Under the pieces are notes generated by a model. It was not told where the DNA came from, searched no databases, and saw only the letters and a list, made by a program, of their open reading frames with translations. 64,000 bases of DNA, from NCBI GenBank assembly GCA_035651455.1, contig DASRFR010000003.1:1-64000 (forward strand). Direction: 5' to 3'. Position numbers and translations under genes: made by a program. How positions within the stretch are numbered: the first letter of the stretch is position 1; every line of letters starts with the position of its first letter. Shown here one piece after another: positions 7,976 through 16,120 of the stretch. The stretch comes from DASRFR01 sp035651455 (GTDB lineage Bacteria; Acidobacteriota; Terriglobia; Terriglobales; Acidobacteriaceae).

Positions 7976-8385
7976 ACCTGCCCTCCCATGCTTCCCGCAC
8001 AGCTTGCGCTTTGCTGTGGCTCAATACACCCGGATTCGCGGCCTCGGCGCTTGCTTTTCTTCCTCACTCGCCAGAACGAACTCAGCCCGAAGTACGCGAA
8101 GGTCAAGCAAAAGCAAATGGCTACCGCCAGTCGGCTGCCCGCTCCCGCCTTGCCGGCCTCGAACTTGGCAAATTCCCGCACTCCTGCCAGCCCGCCTATT
8201 CCCGCTAGGGCCAGGAACACGAACCCGGTCACTTCCAGCCACAACTGGTGGAGCACCCGGCCGAAGTGCGTCAGCGTGGTGCGTGCGCCCTGCAACACGG
8301 CTCCCGCGGTCCGGCTGCGGCTCGCCTGCTGCGCCGCAACTCTCGCCAAAATACGCACTTTTTGCGCCGTCGTCACTTGCATCAT
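7972..8385 (-). CDS. Two-helix membrane protein coupled to the mutase gene
   Basis: A hydrophobic protein of 137 residues starting at ATG 8385 (a second ATG follows at 8382). After a 50-residue polar, Ala/Arg-rich N-terminus there are two membrane segments, LWLEVTGFVFLALAGIGGLA and RLAVAICFCLTFAYFGLSSF, and then a strongly basic tail (RVRKKSKRRGRE). The stop codon overlaps the mutase start by 4 nt. I do not recognise the family. The coupling suggests it is made together with the mutase, though a link in function is only inference. Confidence 0.65.
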   Translation of the reverse strand: MMQVTTAQKVRILARVAAQQASRSRTAGAVLQGARTTLTHFGRVLHQLWLEVTGFVFLALAGIGGLAGVREFAKFEAGKAGAGSRLAVAICFCLTFAYFGLSSFWRVRKKSKRRGRESGCIEPQQSASCAGSMGGQV

Positions 8386-8539
8386 TGGCGATTTTATCAA
8401 TGTTCCCACCCGGATTCTGGAGTTACAATACGCCACGTGGTGCGCTCCGTCACGCAACCCTGTGACTTCCATCGCATCACATACGGGTGAGGCCGTCCGC
8501 ACGCGGCTGTGCCTGCCGGCTTCCCAAAGCGAGGGCCCC

Positions 8540-8827
8540 TTGGACCAGCAATTAAAGCAGCTCATGAAAGAACTGGGAGAAGCCATTAATGAGTCTTTGG
8601 CCGACTCCGAGCAGATCGCGGAAGTCGTCTCCCGGATCAAAGAAGGGGGCTACGACATCTTCCTGGTTCTCGAGGCGACCATCGGCGTCAGCAAGCAGGG
8701 CGAAAAGCCTGCCGACAAGACCTCGATGGTGACCACCCTCAGCAGCAACCCGGAGCTTAAAGTCAGCGAGCAGGACCTGAAATTTCTCAAGTCCCTTCGC
8801 ATCAAGATTGAAGACGAAACCTCGTAA
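8540..8827 (+). CDS. Small conserved-type hypothetical protein (95 aa)
   Basis: The frame contains a well-formed soluble protein: a helical start (KQLMKELGEAINESLADSE), then IKEGGYDIFLVLEATIGVSK, and an acidic end. The TTG at 8540 has GAGGG 4 nt before it; ATG at 8564 (87 residues) is the main alternative and lacks a clear site. It is divergent from the membrane-protein gene at 8385 with about 155 nt between. Function unknown. Confidence 0.6.
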   Translation: MDQQLKQLMKELGEAINESLADSEQIAEVVSRIKEGGYDIFLVLEATIGVSKQGEKPADKTSMVTTLSSNPELKVSEQDLKFLKSLRIKIEDETS

Positions 8828-9233
8828 CTCACCCCCGTTGCGATTCGTGCTACGTTCTGCCGTGCGCAACCGGGCGTGTTCCTCCTCATCCGTTTTTCCC
8901 GTCCTGAACTCCTGGCGCGGTCCGGTAGCTAATTCTCCTTGACAGGCCCAATCCGCCGAAGGCAAAATCTCGCCACTCGGCAGAAACGCTCTCGTCGGTT
9001 ACGCTCTGCCGGATTCTCCTTCCTAGTCGAAGGACCCAATCAGCGTCCCCGTGGCGCTGATTGGGTTGAAACAATCTGCACTCCCTTTTCGCATTTCCCC
9101 GCTCTCTCCGCTCCCGGCCCCAGCCCACAGTTTTCGTGTGCTAGTATCGAACTTCGTTGTGTCGTGTGCCGTTATACTCCGCTGCTCGGTCTGGCGGCAC
9201 CCCCGGCCATAAGTAGAGCGAGATCATACCGCC
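8828..9233. other. Intergenic region with one perfect hairpin, upstream of glgC
   Basis: No gene is visible in these 406 bases. The main structure is a perfect 12-bp inverted repeat at 9034-9066. The glgC promoter must lie in this stretch; candidates such as TAGTATCGAAC near 9142 are too weak to name. Confidence 0.5.
9034..9066. repeat. Perfect 12-bp inverted repeat with 9-nt loop
   Basis: ACCCAATCAGCG at 9034-9045 is the exact reverse complement of CGCTGATTGGGT at 9055-9066, with TCCCCGTGG as the loop. No T-run follows on either strand, so it is not a classical terminator. It could be an operator, an RNA hairpin in the glgC leader, or a small dispersed repeat. Confidence 0.75.
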
Positions 9234-10484
9234 ATGAGAGACACACTCGGAGTCCTTTTAGCCGGAGGCGCCGGCGAACGCCTCTATCCCTTGACTCGTG
9301 ATCGTGCCAAGCCGGCCGTCACTTTCGGCGGCATCTATCGCATCATCGATATCACTCTTTCCAACTGTGTCAACTCCGGCCTGCATCGCGTCTACATCCT
9401 TACTCAGTACAAAGCTCTTTCCCTGAATCGTCACATCCGCGAAGGCTGGAACATCGTCGCCCGGGAACTCGGCGAGTTTATCGAAATCCTCCCTCCCATG
9501 AAGCGGGTTAGCGAGAATTGGTACATGGGAACCGCTGACGCGGTTTACCAGAACATCTACTCCATCGGGTCCGAGCAGCCCAAGCACGTGCTCATCCTTT
9601 CCGGTGATCACATCTACAAGATGAATTACGGCAGGATGCTTCGCCAGCACCGCGAGTCCGGCGCCGACGTCACGCTCGCCACCATCCTCATGGATCCCGA
9701 AGAGTCTTACCGCTTCGGCGTCGTCGAAATCGACCGTGACAGCCGTATCACCGGCTTCCTGGAAAAGCCGCAGCACACCGAGATCCGCTCTCCCTACGAT
9801 CCCACCATGATCTCCGGATCAATGGGCATCTATATATTCAATACCGACGTCCTCATCCCCGTCTTGTTGAAAGACGCCGAGGATCCCGATTCCAGCCACG
9901 ATTTCGGCAAAGATATTCTTCCCAAGATGGTCGACGACTACCGCGTCTTCTCCTTCAACTTCGTGGACGAGAACAAGAAAGAGGCGCTCTACTGGCGCGA
10001 CGTGGGCACCCTCGAGGCCTACTACGAAGCCAACATGGATATCGTTTCCGTGTCCCCCGTTTTCAACCTGTACGACTCCGAGTGGCTGATCCGCACCCAC
10101 CAGCGCCAGTATCCTCCCGCTAAATTCGTTTTCGCCGAACCCGGCCGCAGCGGCACCGCCCTCGACTCCATCGTCTCCGCCGGATGCATCATCTCCGGCG
10201 GTATGGTCAAGAACAGCATTCTCTCCCCGGACGTGCGCGTGAACTCCTATTCGGAAGTCGACGCCAGCATTCTTTTCTCCCACGTCAATGTGGGACGCCA
10301 TTGCCGCATCCGCCGCTCCATCATCGACCGCGACGTCCATATTCCCGAAGGCACCACCATCGGCTACGACGCCGAAGCCGACCGCCAGCGCTATTTCGTT
10401 ACCGAAACCGGCATCACTGTCGTGACCCGGGATTATTCGCTCTTCGAAAACCCGGTCACCGTCGACTACTTCACCTCCGAGTAG
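9234..10484 (+). CDS. glgC: Glucose-1-phosphate adenylyltransferase (ADP-glucose pyrophosphorylase)
   Basis: 416 residues, the usual length. The enzyme makes ADP-glucose from ATP and glucose-1-phosphate, the committed step of bacterial glycogen synthesis in the cytosol. The N-terminal nucleotidyltransferase domain carries LAGGAGERLYPLT (residues 9-21) and the conserved KPAVTFGG; further marks are WYMGTADAVYQN, SGDHIYKMNYG and FLEKP. From about residue 300 comes the left-handed beta-helix (GCIISGGMVKNSILSPDVRV). No other glycogen gene is next to it. The ATG at 9234 fits the family's N-terminus exactly. Confidence 0.96.
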   Translation: MRDTLGVLLAGGAGERLYPLTRDRAKPAVTFGGIYRIIDITLSNCVNSGLHRVYILTQYKALSLNRHIREGWNIVARELGEFIEILPPMKRVSENWYMGTADAVYQNIYSIGSEQPKHVLILSGDHIYKMNYGRMLRQHRESGADVTLATILMDPEESYRFGVVEIDRDSRITGFLEKPQHTEIRSPYDPTMISGSMGIYIFNTDVLIPVLLKDAEDPDSSHDFGKDILPKMVDDYRVFSFNFVDENKKEALYWRDVGTLEAYYEANMDIVSVSPVFNLYDSEWLIRTHQRQYPPAKFVFAEPGRSGTALDSIVSAGCIISGGMVKNSILSPDVRVNSYSEVDASILFSHVNVGRHCRIRRSIIDRDVHIPEGTTIGYDAEADRQRYFVTETGITVVTRDYSLFENPVTVDYFTSE

Positions 10485-10689
10485 CCCGCGCACGCATCTC
10501 ATGGTCCGCAGTTTTACCGTCGTCCGGGAACTCGCCGCCTGCCCCTTGCCCGCCCCACTTGCGACTTTGGTCGCAGATTTGCATCCAATGAAAGTGCTAG
10601 GATAAGCAGTCACCTCAACTGGGTGGCGCACAACATCTTCGCGGGTCTTCGGCTGACAGCCAGCCGGCCAGGCGATCATCGGAGGGACC
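10485..10689. promoter_or_regulatory. glgC-trxA intergenic region
   Basis: Two hundred bases without a gene. It contains the trxA ribosome binding site GGAGG at 10680-10684, 5 nt before the ATG. I see no clear terminator after glgC, so partial readthrough into trxA is possible. Confidence 0.4.
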
Positions 10690-11022
10690 ATGGCTGTCAA
10701 AGAAATAGTAGAAATTACGGACGCGAATTTCGACCAGGATGTGCTGAAGTCCGATCAGCCGGTGCTGGTGGATTTCTGGGCCACCTGGTGCGGTCCTTGC
10801 CGTGCCATCGCCCCCATCGTCGATGAACTTGCTCAGCAGTACCAGGGCAAGGTCAAGGTCGCCAAACTGGATGTCGACCGCAACAGCGCTACTCCCATGC
10901 GCTACGGCGTCCGTGGCATTCCCACCCTGCTTGTCTTCAAGGGCGGACAAGTCAAAGAGCAGATTGTTGGCTACGTCCCCAAAGAGACCATCCAGAAGGC
11001 TCTCGACAAACACCTCAGCTAG
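10690..11022 (+). CDS. trxA: Thioredoxin
   Basis: 110 residues, the length of a classical thioredoxin, with the redox site W33-C34-G-P-C37 in a FWATWCGPCRAIAP context and the cis-Pro in R-G-I-P-T-L. It reduces disulfides in cytosolic proteins, taking electrons from thioredoxin reductase; class II ribonucleotide reductase (encoded at 18.2-21.3 kb) is a usual client. The ATG follows GGAGGGACC. A strong intrinsic terminator lies about 100 nt downstream. Confidence 0.96.
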   Translation: MAVKEIVEITDANFDQDVLKSDQPVLVDFWATWCGPCRAIAPIVDELAQQYQGKVKVAKLDVDRNSATPMRYGVRGIPTLLVFKGGQVKEQIVGYVPKETIQKALDKHLS

Positions 11023-11125
11023 CAACCGCAGGAAAAGTTTCCATCCGGTCGGCTATTCCCTGGAAAGCTTGTGTCCTTGGTTTGTGCTGTGATTCGTCTG
11101 AAAAGTTCTTTGTGAGGAGTGGACG

Positions 11126-11153
11126 CGCCCGGAATCTTCCGGGCGTTCTTTTC
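11126..11153 (+). terminator. Intrinsic terminator after trxA
   Basis: CGCCCGGAA (11126-11134), a 2-nt gap, then TTCCGGGCG (11137-11145) form a perfect 9-bp GC-rich stem, followed by TTCTTTTC. This is a textbook terminator on the + strand, separating trxA from the convergent lexA. Confidence 0.85.
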
Positions 11154-11207
11154 TGCCGCTCTTTCCGCGGTCGCGATGAGGCCTGCGGGAAGCCGCAATA
11201 CCCCACT

Positions 11208-11828
11208 TCAGTACTTCCTCAGCACCCCTATGACTCTGCCCTGGATCTGCACCGCCGACGCGTGCACCACGATCGGATGCATGTTAACGTTCGACGGCTG
11301 CAGCCGAATTTGTTCTCCCTCGCGATAAAACCGCTTCAGCGTCGCATCGCTTCCATCCACCAGCGCCACCACGATATCTCCGTTGTGCGCGATCTTCGTC
11401 TTCTCCACCAGCACGTAATCGCCGTCCAGGATCGCTTCGTCCTGCATCGACTCTCCGCGCACCTCGAGCACAAACACGTCCTTCGATTGCACGAAGTCCG
11501 CCAGCGAAATCGTCTCCGGGTTCTGAATCGCCTCAATCGGCTGTCCCGCCGCGATTCGCCCCATCAGCGGCAACCGCATCTCCGCCGGCACGCTCATCAC
11601 CTGTTTTAGTTTTCCCTTCGGCTGCAACAGATCAATCGACCGGCTGCGGTTGTAATCTCGCTTCAGCAGGTTCTTCTTCTCCAAATTCGACACATGTTTG
11701 TGCACCGTCGCCAACGATCGCAGCCCCATCCCCGTCTTGATCTCCTCATAGGACGGCGAATATTGGTGTTCTTCCACGAAATGTGAAATGAAGTCGTACA
11801 CTTGGCGTTGCCGCTTGGTGATTGCCAT
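11208..11828 (-). CDS. lexA: LexA repressor
   Basis: 206 residues from ATG 11828. The N-terminal winged helix (residues 1-70, ITKRQRQVYDFISHF ... SYEEIKTGMGLRSLATVHKH) is followed by an S24 self-cleavage domain. The cleavage bond is A94-G95 in RIAAGQPIEA; the catalytic Ser127 lies in RGESMQDEAI and Lys165 in DATLKRF. It represses DNA-damage genes until RecA filaments trigger cleavage. A longer frame starts at 11876, but the 16 extra residues do not fit the family. TTGACA lies about 30 nt before the start and may be part of its promoter. No LexA operator could be assigned. Confidence 0.95.
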   Translation of the reverse strand: MAITKRQRQVYDFISHFVEEHQYSPSYEEIKTGMGLRSLATVHKHVSNLEKKNLLKRDYNRSRSIDLLQPKGKLKQVMSVPAEMRLPLMGRIAAGQPIEAIQNPETISLADFVQSKDVFVLEVRGESMQDEAILDGDYVLVEKTKIAHNGDIVVALVDGSDATLKRFYREGEQIRLQPSNVNMHPIVVHASAVQIQGRVIGVLRKY

Positions 11829-11915
11829 GCGCTGATTGTTGGCGAAGATAAGGCGAATGTCAAGACTTGTGTTCAACCATGCCTCGCGCCGCTGCCCGGC
11901 CGCAGAGCCTGGCCT

Positions 11916-12164
11916 CTAGCTTACGTGCTGCACAAACAGGACGAAAACCAGCATAGACAGGGCTAGCGCCGCGATGCTGCTCGTCCGCACCGCGCGGTAG
12001 CTGGGAATGAAGGGGTACCATAACACTGTGCAGTCTTTCACTTTCTCCGGCCACAACAAACCCGCCATGCCGAATCCCAGCGACAGCTGCACAATCACCG
12101 CAAGACCGTAATAGTCACTCATAAGGAGGTTCAAACCACCTTTGCCGCGATATGCCACCAGCAT
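11916..12164 (-). CDS. Small two-helix membrane protein
   Basis: 82 residues from ATG 12164 (AAGGGAG just before it), or 68 from ATG 12122. Two hydrophobic segments are clear: YYGLAVIVQLSLGFGMAGLL and TSSIAALALSMLVFVLFV, joined by a polar loop with W-Y-P-F-I-P-S-Y. It lies upstream of lexA on the same strand, 88 nt away. No family recognised. Confidence 0.55.
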   Translation of the reverse strand: MLVAYRGKGGLNLLMSDYYGLAVIVQLSLGFGMAGLLWPEKVKDCTVLWYPFIPSYRAVRTSSIAALALSMLVFVLFVQHVS

Positions 12165-12262
12165 CGCTCCCTTACGGGCAAGCTGCTGTGATCAGGATCA
12201 CAAGGGGATGCGCTCATCATACCGAGACCCGCCCCCAATTTCCAGAGAAGAATCGTTACCAG

Positions 12263-12832
12263 CTAAGGACATCCCGTCCGCCGCGCATTACCATCGTCAC
12301 CTCCTGATTTCCTCACTGCGCCACCCGCTCCCTGGCCCTCCTGGCGGCTCAGCAGATGCCACGCTTCTGCATACTGCTGATATTTATGACCTGCCTTCTC
12401 CGGCGTAAACTGCAGCGAAACGCTCTTCTTGCTCGCCGCCGCAAATGGCAGGATGTACCACAGATCCACCGGCACCAGGTACACGGCAAAGAAGTCCACC
12501 TCGTCGGCTTCGTATCCTTTTTTCCCCCGCCCCACCAGGTTGCACGTGTAAGTTCTCCCCCGGCAGAATGTCGTGGACTTCACCTGCACCCGCACCAGCC
12601 GCCCGCCCTGCTCGATGCCCACGTCCCAGCTTGCCGAATCCCCGTACGGTTTGCAGACGTTCCATCCCATCTCCGCCGCCCTCGCCATGAAGCACAGCTC
12701 CACCCACTCGCCCTGTTCTTTGCACGTCCGAAATCCCCGGCTCCCCGACCGCTTTTGGCCGTCCGCGTTTTCCAGTTCGTCTGCCTCGGACACTCCCGTC
12801 CGCGTCCCCGCCTCGTCTACTCCAGCTTTCAT
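12263..12832 (-). CDS. PD-(D/E)xK endonuclease-like protein
   Basis: 189 residues from ATG 12832, which has GGAG 6 nt before it (the longer TTG start at 12862 falls in a terminator and is rejected). The centre holds a GEWVELCFMARAAEMGW helix, SWDVGIEQGGRLVRVQVKST and a FFAVYLVP strand. The D ... Q-V-K spacing and the preceding Glu match the PD-(D/E)xK nuclease-like family first described in group I intron-associated endonucleases. Such stand-alone proteins are common in soil bacteria. The C-terminal tail is Gly/Arg-rich and low in complexity. Catalysis is not certain because the family includes inactive members. Confidence 0.7.
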   Translation of the reverse strand: MKAGVDEAGTRTGVSEADELENADGQKRSGSRGFRTCKEQGEWVELCFMARAAEMGWNVCKPYGDSASWDVGIEQGGRLVRVQVKSTTFCRGRTYTCNLVGRGKKGYEADEVDFFAVYLVPVDLWYILPFAAASKKSVSLQFTPEKAGHKYQQYAEAWHLLSRQEGQGAGGAVRKSGGDDGNARRTGCP

Positions 12833-12859
12833 CCTCAACTCCTGACCCTCAACTCTGGG

Positions 12860-12884
12860 CAAAAAAAAACGCAGCCGAAGCTGC
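12860..12884 (-). terminator. Intrinsic terminator, minus strand
   Basis: On the minus strand CGCAGC-TTCG-GCTGCG is followed directly by nine T. It would end a transcript coming from the right, that is from the gene tail at 12970-13083 which the transposon has cut off from whatever lay upstream. Confidence 0.85.
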
Positions 12885-12969
12885 GCCCGATTTCGCTTTT
12901 ATTGTCGACTAACTACATTCCGAAAACTGCGACTGCTCACGTCCTCCGCTGATTTTTCGGCGCCATTCC

Positions 12970-13083
12970 TTACTTCTCACCTTCGACGCCGTACTTCTTA
13001 ACCGCTGACGGCGGCTTCTGTACTCTTACTTCCAGAATACCAAGCTGCAACACTAAACCGGACACGGTTTCCAACTTTATTTC
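12970..13083 (-). pseudogene. 3' remnant of a minus-strand gene cut by the transposon
   Basis: From the transposon edge the frame reads LETVSGLVLQLGILEVRV, then Q-K-P-P-S-A-V, and stops at 12970. It has a terminator 86 nt further on. The tail (V-R-V-Q-K-P, then Y-G-V-E) resembles the C-terminus of dihydroneopterin aldolase (FolB) by eye, but only about 35 residues remain. When the transposon is removed in silico and one target repeat kept, the frame meets a stop after 9 more codons, so the host gene was either already broken or never extended further. Identity is uncertain. Confidence 0.3.
13076..13083. repeat. Left target-site duplication (8 bp)
   Basis: TTTATTTC directly precedes the left terminal repeat and is found again directly after the right one (16134-16141). 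An 8-bp duplication is typical for the IS1595 family. Confidence 0.92.
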
Positions 13084-13099
13084 GGCAATAATATACTTG
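13084..13099. repeat. Left terminal inverted repeat
   Basis: GGCAATAATATACTTG, identical to the reverse complement of 16118-16133. It contains TATACT, a good -10 box that could drive transcription into the element if a -35 is supplied by flanking DNA. Confidence 0.92.
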
Positions 13100-13190
13100 C
13101 CGAATCACAAGAGGAATGCGAATCTGAGGGAGACAGGGCAGCGGACGATGAGGGGGGTCGTGGTGCGCCTCCGATTGGCGGGGGTGTACG

Positions 13191-14936
13191 ATGAGTCTCA
13201 CCTTCGCGGAGGATTTTCCAGGGATGACAACTCAGGCGAATACCACGCTCAAAACCATAGTTGAAGCACAGCGGCAGCACGACTACCCAGAGCTTCCGAC
13301 CGACAAGTATTTTGAGATTTTCTCGTCGCAGCAAGTTTTGAAAAAATTACGATTCAACCCCGATCCTGATGAGATCGCAGGAGGTCTGTTGGGCGGTGAC
13401 GGAGACGCCGGAGTGGATGGCTTTTACGTCTATTGCAATAAGAAGCTGATTCGAGATGAGGGCGACGTTCAATTCTTTAAGGGGCAGAAAGCAGAAATCG
13501 AGATTGTTGTAGTTCAAGCCAAAAACAAACCATCGTTTGAAGAAGCCGTGCCCATGAAGTTTAAGGATTTCGTTGAGAACGCGCTCGGACCAGATTGCCC
13601 CACCAGTTCGGCAACAACCTTATACAGCCAAGAATTGCTAGATCATGTAGCAAGGTTCCGTTTACTCTACAAGTTAGTGCTGCCGCTAAAACCCACTCTG
13701 TCGGCAACGTTTTTCCACGCTGCACACTCAGATGTGGTGGATACGAAGGTGGAAGAGAGGGGCAGAATTCTCTGCCAATGCTTCAGGCAAGTATTTCCAA
13801 CGGCTAATGCTAGCTATATGCCTATCACTGGAACCGACTTAGTAAAACTGTCACAGAAGAGCATCCCACGCACACTCCCGCTCAAAACGCCAAAGTACTT
13901 CGACTACACGAGCTTTGATCGTGGTGCATACGCATGTGTCGTGAATCTCAAAGACTTTTACGACTTCATTTCCGATGAAGGGGAGATTCGCGACCATCTC
14001 TTTGAGGCGAATGTTAGAGACTATGCTCCTGACGCAACCGTTAATCAGGGAATCGAGCAGACACTTGCGAATCCTGAGGGAGATGACTTTTGGTGGCTAA
14101 ACAATGGAATTACGATTCTTGCAGCCGATGCTTATTATGCCTCTGGCAATTTGCAGGTAACTGATCCGCTGATTGTCAACGGCCTACAAACATCGCATGT
14201 GGTATTCCGTCACTTTAAGGGAGGAGCCGACCCTAACGATTCTCGCTCAATGATGGTGAAGGTAATTGTCAACAGCAACGAAGCAACATCTGACAAAATC
14301 ATTCGAGCCACAAATAGCCAGACTAAAATTAGTTCCATTTTTCTACATGCCACTGAGCAGGTACATCGAGACATTGAATTACATCTCAAGGCAGCAGGGT
14401 ATTTTTACGACCGCCGCAAAAACTACTACAGAAATCAGGGTAAGTCTGTCTCTGAGATCGTCACTATTCACTATTTGGCGCAGGCCGTAGCGTCTATCGT
14501 CTTGCAGCAACCAGACGATGCTCGCGTAAGGCCAGGTACTGTTGCGGAAAAGAATTACAAAAAACTGTTTTCCGACAAGTACCCTCCGGCCCTCTATACG
14601 AAATGCGTTCAGATTATGCGGCGGTGCCATACATATCTGAGAGGAAAGGGCCTTGGGAAGACCGATGTTCTTAATTTGGTTTTCTACCTTGCCATGTATG
14701 TAACCTGTGCAGCATGTAACTCGGTATCACCGAAACGCAACAAGATCGCCTCCTTGGATGTTGATGCAATCAGCGACAAGATTTTCGACCAATGCTACAA
14801 ATGGATTGATGCCGAGTTCAAGGCCCTCGGCGGAGATGACCGCGTTGCAAAAGGACCGAATCTGACAACCAGCCTAAACCAAAAGGTCATCAGCCAATTT
14901 GGTGGTGCCAAAGGGAAGCATGGAAAAGGAAAATGA
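13191..14936 (+). CDS. AIPR-family (abortive infection phage resistance) protein, transposon cargo
   Basis: 581 residues. The C-terminal half is an AIPR domain, with its two best-known blocks F-W-W-L-N-N-G-I-T-I-L (about 300-310) and PLIVNGLQTS (326-335). The N-terminal 130 residues look like a PD-(D/E)xK nuclease: GDAGVDGFYVY with Asp76, then IEIVVVQAKNK with Gln109 and Lys111. AIPR proteins occur in abortive-infection and other phage-defence settings; degradation of phage or host nucleic acid on infection is inferred, not shown. ATG 13224, with GGAGG 11 nt before it, is an alternative start. The next gene overlaps its 3' end. Codon use is more A/T-rich than in neighbours, in keeping with transfer. 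Confidence 0.85.
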   Translation: MSLTFAEDFPGMTTQANTTLKTIVEAQRQHDYPELPTDKYFEIFSSQQVLKKLRFNPDPDEIAGGLLGGDGDAGVDGFYVYCNKKLIRDEGDVQFFKGQKAEIEIVVVQAKNKPSFEEAVPMKFKDFVENALGPDCPTSSATTLYSQELLDHVARFRLLYKLVLPLKPTLSATFFHAAHSDVVDTKVEERGRILCQCFRQVFPTANASYMPITGTDLVKLSQKSIPRTLPLKTPKYFDYTSFDRGAYACVVNLKDFYDFISDEGEIRDHLFEANVRDYAPDATVNQGIEQTLANPEGDDFWWLNNGITILAADAYYASGNLQVTDPLIVNGLQTSHVVFRHFKGGADPNDSRSMMVKVIVNSNEATSDKIIRATNSQTKISSIFLHATEQVHRDIELHLKAAGYFYDRRKNYYRNQGKSVSEIVTIHYLAQAVASIVLQQPDDARVRPGTVAEKNYKKLFSDKYPPALYTKCVQIMRRCHTYLRGKGLGKTDVLNLVFYLAMYVTCAACNSVSPKRNKIASLDVDAISDKIFDQCYKWIDAEFKALGGDDRVAKGPNLTTSLNQKVISQFGGAKGKHGKGK

Positions 14937-15087
14937 GTTTAGCAACTTTGATCGCATAATGCGGAAACTCGTCAAGGTTCCACATACAAGGATCAAGGCA
15001 AAGCTAGATCAAGAGAAGACAGAAAAGAAAAAGCGGAAAGCTAAGAAGCCTTCCGCTTCGGGCCGCGCTTCAAACGATAAGGACTAG
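14920..15087 (+). CDS. Small basic protein coupled to the AIPR gene
   Basis: 55 residues from ATG 14920, which follows AAGGGAAGC inside the end of the AIPR gene (17-nt overlap). An in-frame start at 14899 is less likely. The first half is N-F-D-R-I-M-R-K-L-V-K-V-P-H-T; the second half is very rich in Lys. The motif K-V-P-H-x-x-I/L-K resembles small proteins found beside transposases and toxin-like genes. It may be an antidote or partner of the AIPR protein, but this is inference. Its TAG overlaps the transposase stop tail to tail in a CTAG. Confidence 0.65.
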   Translation: MEKENEFSNFDRIMRKLVKVPHTRIKAKLDQEKTEKKKRKAKKPSASGRASNDKD

Positions 15088-16085
15088 AACGGAACGTGCG
15101 TTTCTCCCACTTTGCCAGTTAGTTCGGCAAAAGTGAGACGCCTGCCAAGGACTTGCGACATGGCGATGTCAAACCTTTCTGAGTCGCTGATTTTGCGGGT
15201 GCCCTCTTTGCGAGTGTTGAAGCGGAATGCTTGTTCGTCCACATAACGGAACAAATGAAACGGCTCTACAGCAACATAAGTTCCGCTAAGGCCACGCTTA
15301 AGCAGCGACCAGAAGTTCTCGATGCCCTGAGTGTGCACATTGCCGTGTACGTAGTTCTCAAGGTGGTTGATTACGAGATGGGTATAGTCGTTGCTCAATC
15401 CGTGATATGCCGGAAATTCGTCAGTCATAATCCAAGTTCCGGGCATCACGCTATCCTCGATGATTTGGTGCATGACTTTCTTTTCGCGCTTGTGGCCAAG
15501 GATTGCAGTCTTAACCTTTCCGCCGCGCTCCAGCATTCCCATAACTGCGACCTTGCCGTGGCCACCCTGCATTCCACCATCACGACTCAGGCGCTCTCTC
15601 TTGGCTCTGTGCATGTTTCGCGCCTTGCCGCCAATGTAAGTCTCGTCAATTTCGACTTTGCTGTGTGGGCCACCGCCGAGCTTGCCGCCAGTTTGCCTAT
15701 CCTGCAAGCCAAGACGGATGCGATGCAGCATGAACCATGCGGACTTCTGAGTTACTCCAATAGTGCGCCCGATCTCGTAAGAACTAACACCGTTGCGGCA
15801 GTTAGACAGCATCCACACAACAACAAGCCACTTCTCCAGAGGGATTGGCGAATCCTCAAAGATGGTGCCGACCCTGGCAGAGAACTGGCGCTTTGCGTGA
15901 GTGCTCTTGCACTGCCATTTGCGCTGGTTATGCAGGAACACAACGTCCTTGCGACCGCAAGTTGGACAGGTCACAACCCCGTCTGGCCAGCGCAGCAGGG
16001 TCATGTAGGCCAAGGCATTGTCGGGATTGCTGAAGTATGCGACAGCCTCTTGCAAGGTCTTTGGCTGCTTTTGTTTGCCGTTCAT
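15084..16085 (-). CDS. IS1595-family transposase
   Basis: 333 residues. The N-terminus holds a zinc ribbon (CPTCGRKDVVFL, then W-Q-C-K) used in DNA binding, followed by a helical region (YEIGRTIGVTQKSAWFMLHR). The ISXO2-like catalytic domain gives IDETYIGGK (first Asp), IMTDEFPAYHGL (second Asp) and HTQGIENFWSLLKRGLSGTY (final Glu/Asn position). The length and order are those of an intact enzyme. It faces inward from the right end. A promoter of good consensus overlaps the right terminal repeat and places the start site at or next to the ATG. Confidence 0.93.
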   Translation of the reverse strand: MNGKQKQPKTLQEAVAYFSNPDNALAYMTLLRWPDGVVTCPTCGRKDVVFLHNQRKWQCKSTHAKRQFSARVGTIFEDSPIPLEKWLVVVWMLSNCRNGVSSYEIGRTIGVTQKSAWFMLHRIRLGLQDRQTGGKLGGGPHSKVEIDETYIGGKARNMHRAKRERLSRDGGMQGGHGKVAVMGMLERGGKVKTAILGHKREKKVMHQIIEDSVMPGTWIMTDEFPAYHGLSNDYTHLVINHLENYVHGNVHTQGIENFWSLLKRGLSGTYVAVEPFHLFRYVDEQAFRFNTRKEGTRKISDSERFDIAMSQVLGRRLTFAELTGKVGETHVPF

Positions 16086-16091
16086 GTACGC

Positions 16092-16120
16092 AGGATAAGG
16101 AAAGTACGTTGATTTGTCAA
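16092..16120 (-). promoter_or_regulatory. Transposase promoter overlapping the terminal repeat; leaderless start
   Basis: On the minus strand TTGACA (16120-16115) is followed, after exactly 17 nt, by TATCCT (16097-16092). The ATG lies 6 nt beyond, where transcription would start. The message would therefore have almost no leader, and no ribosome binding site is present, which agrees. Confidence 0.65.
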
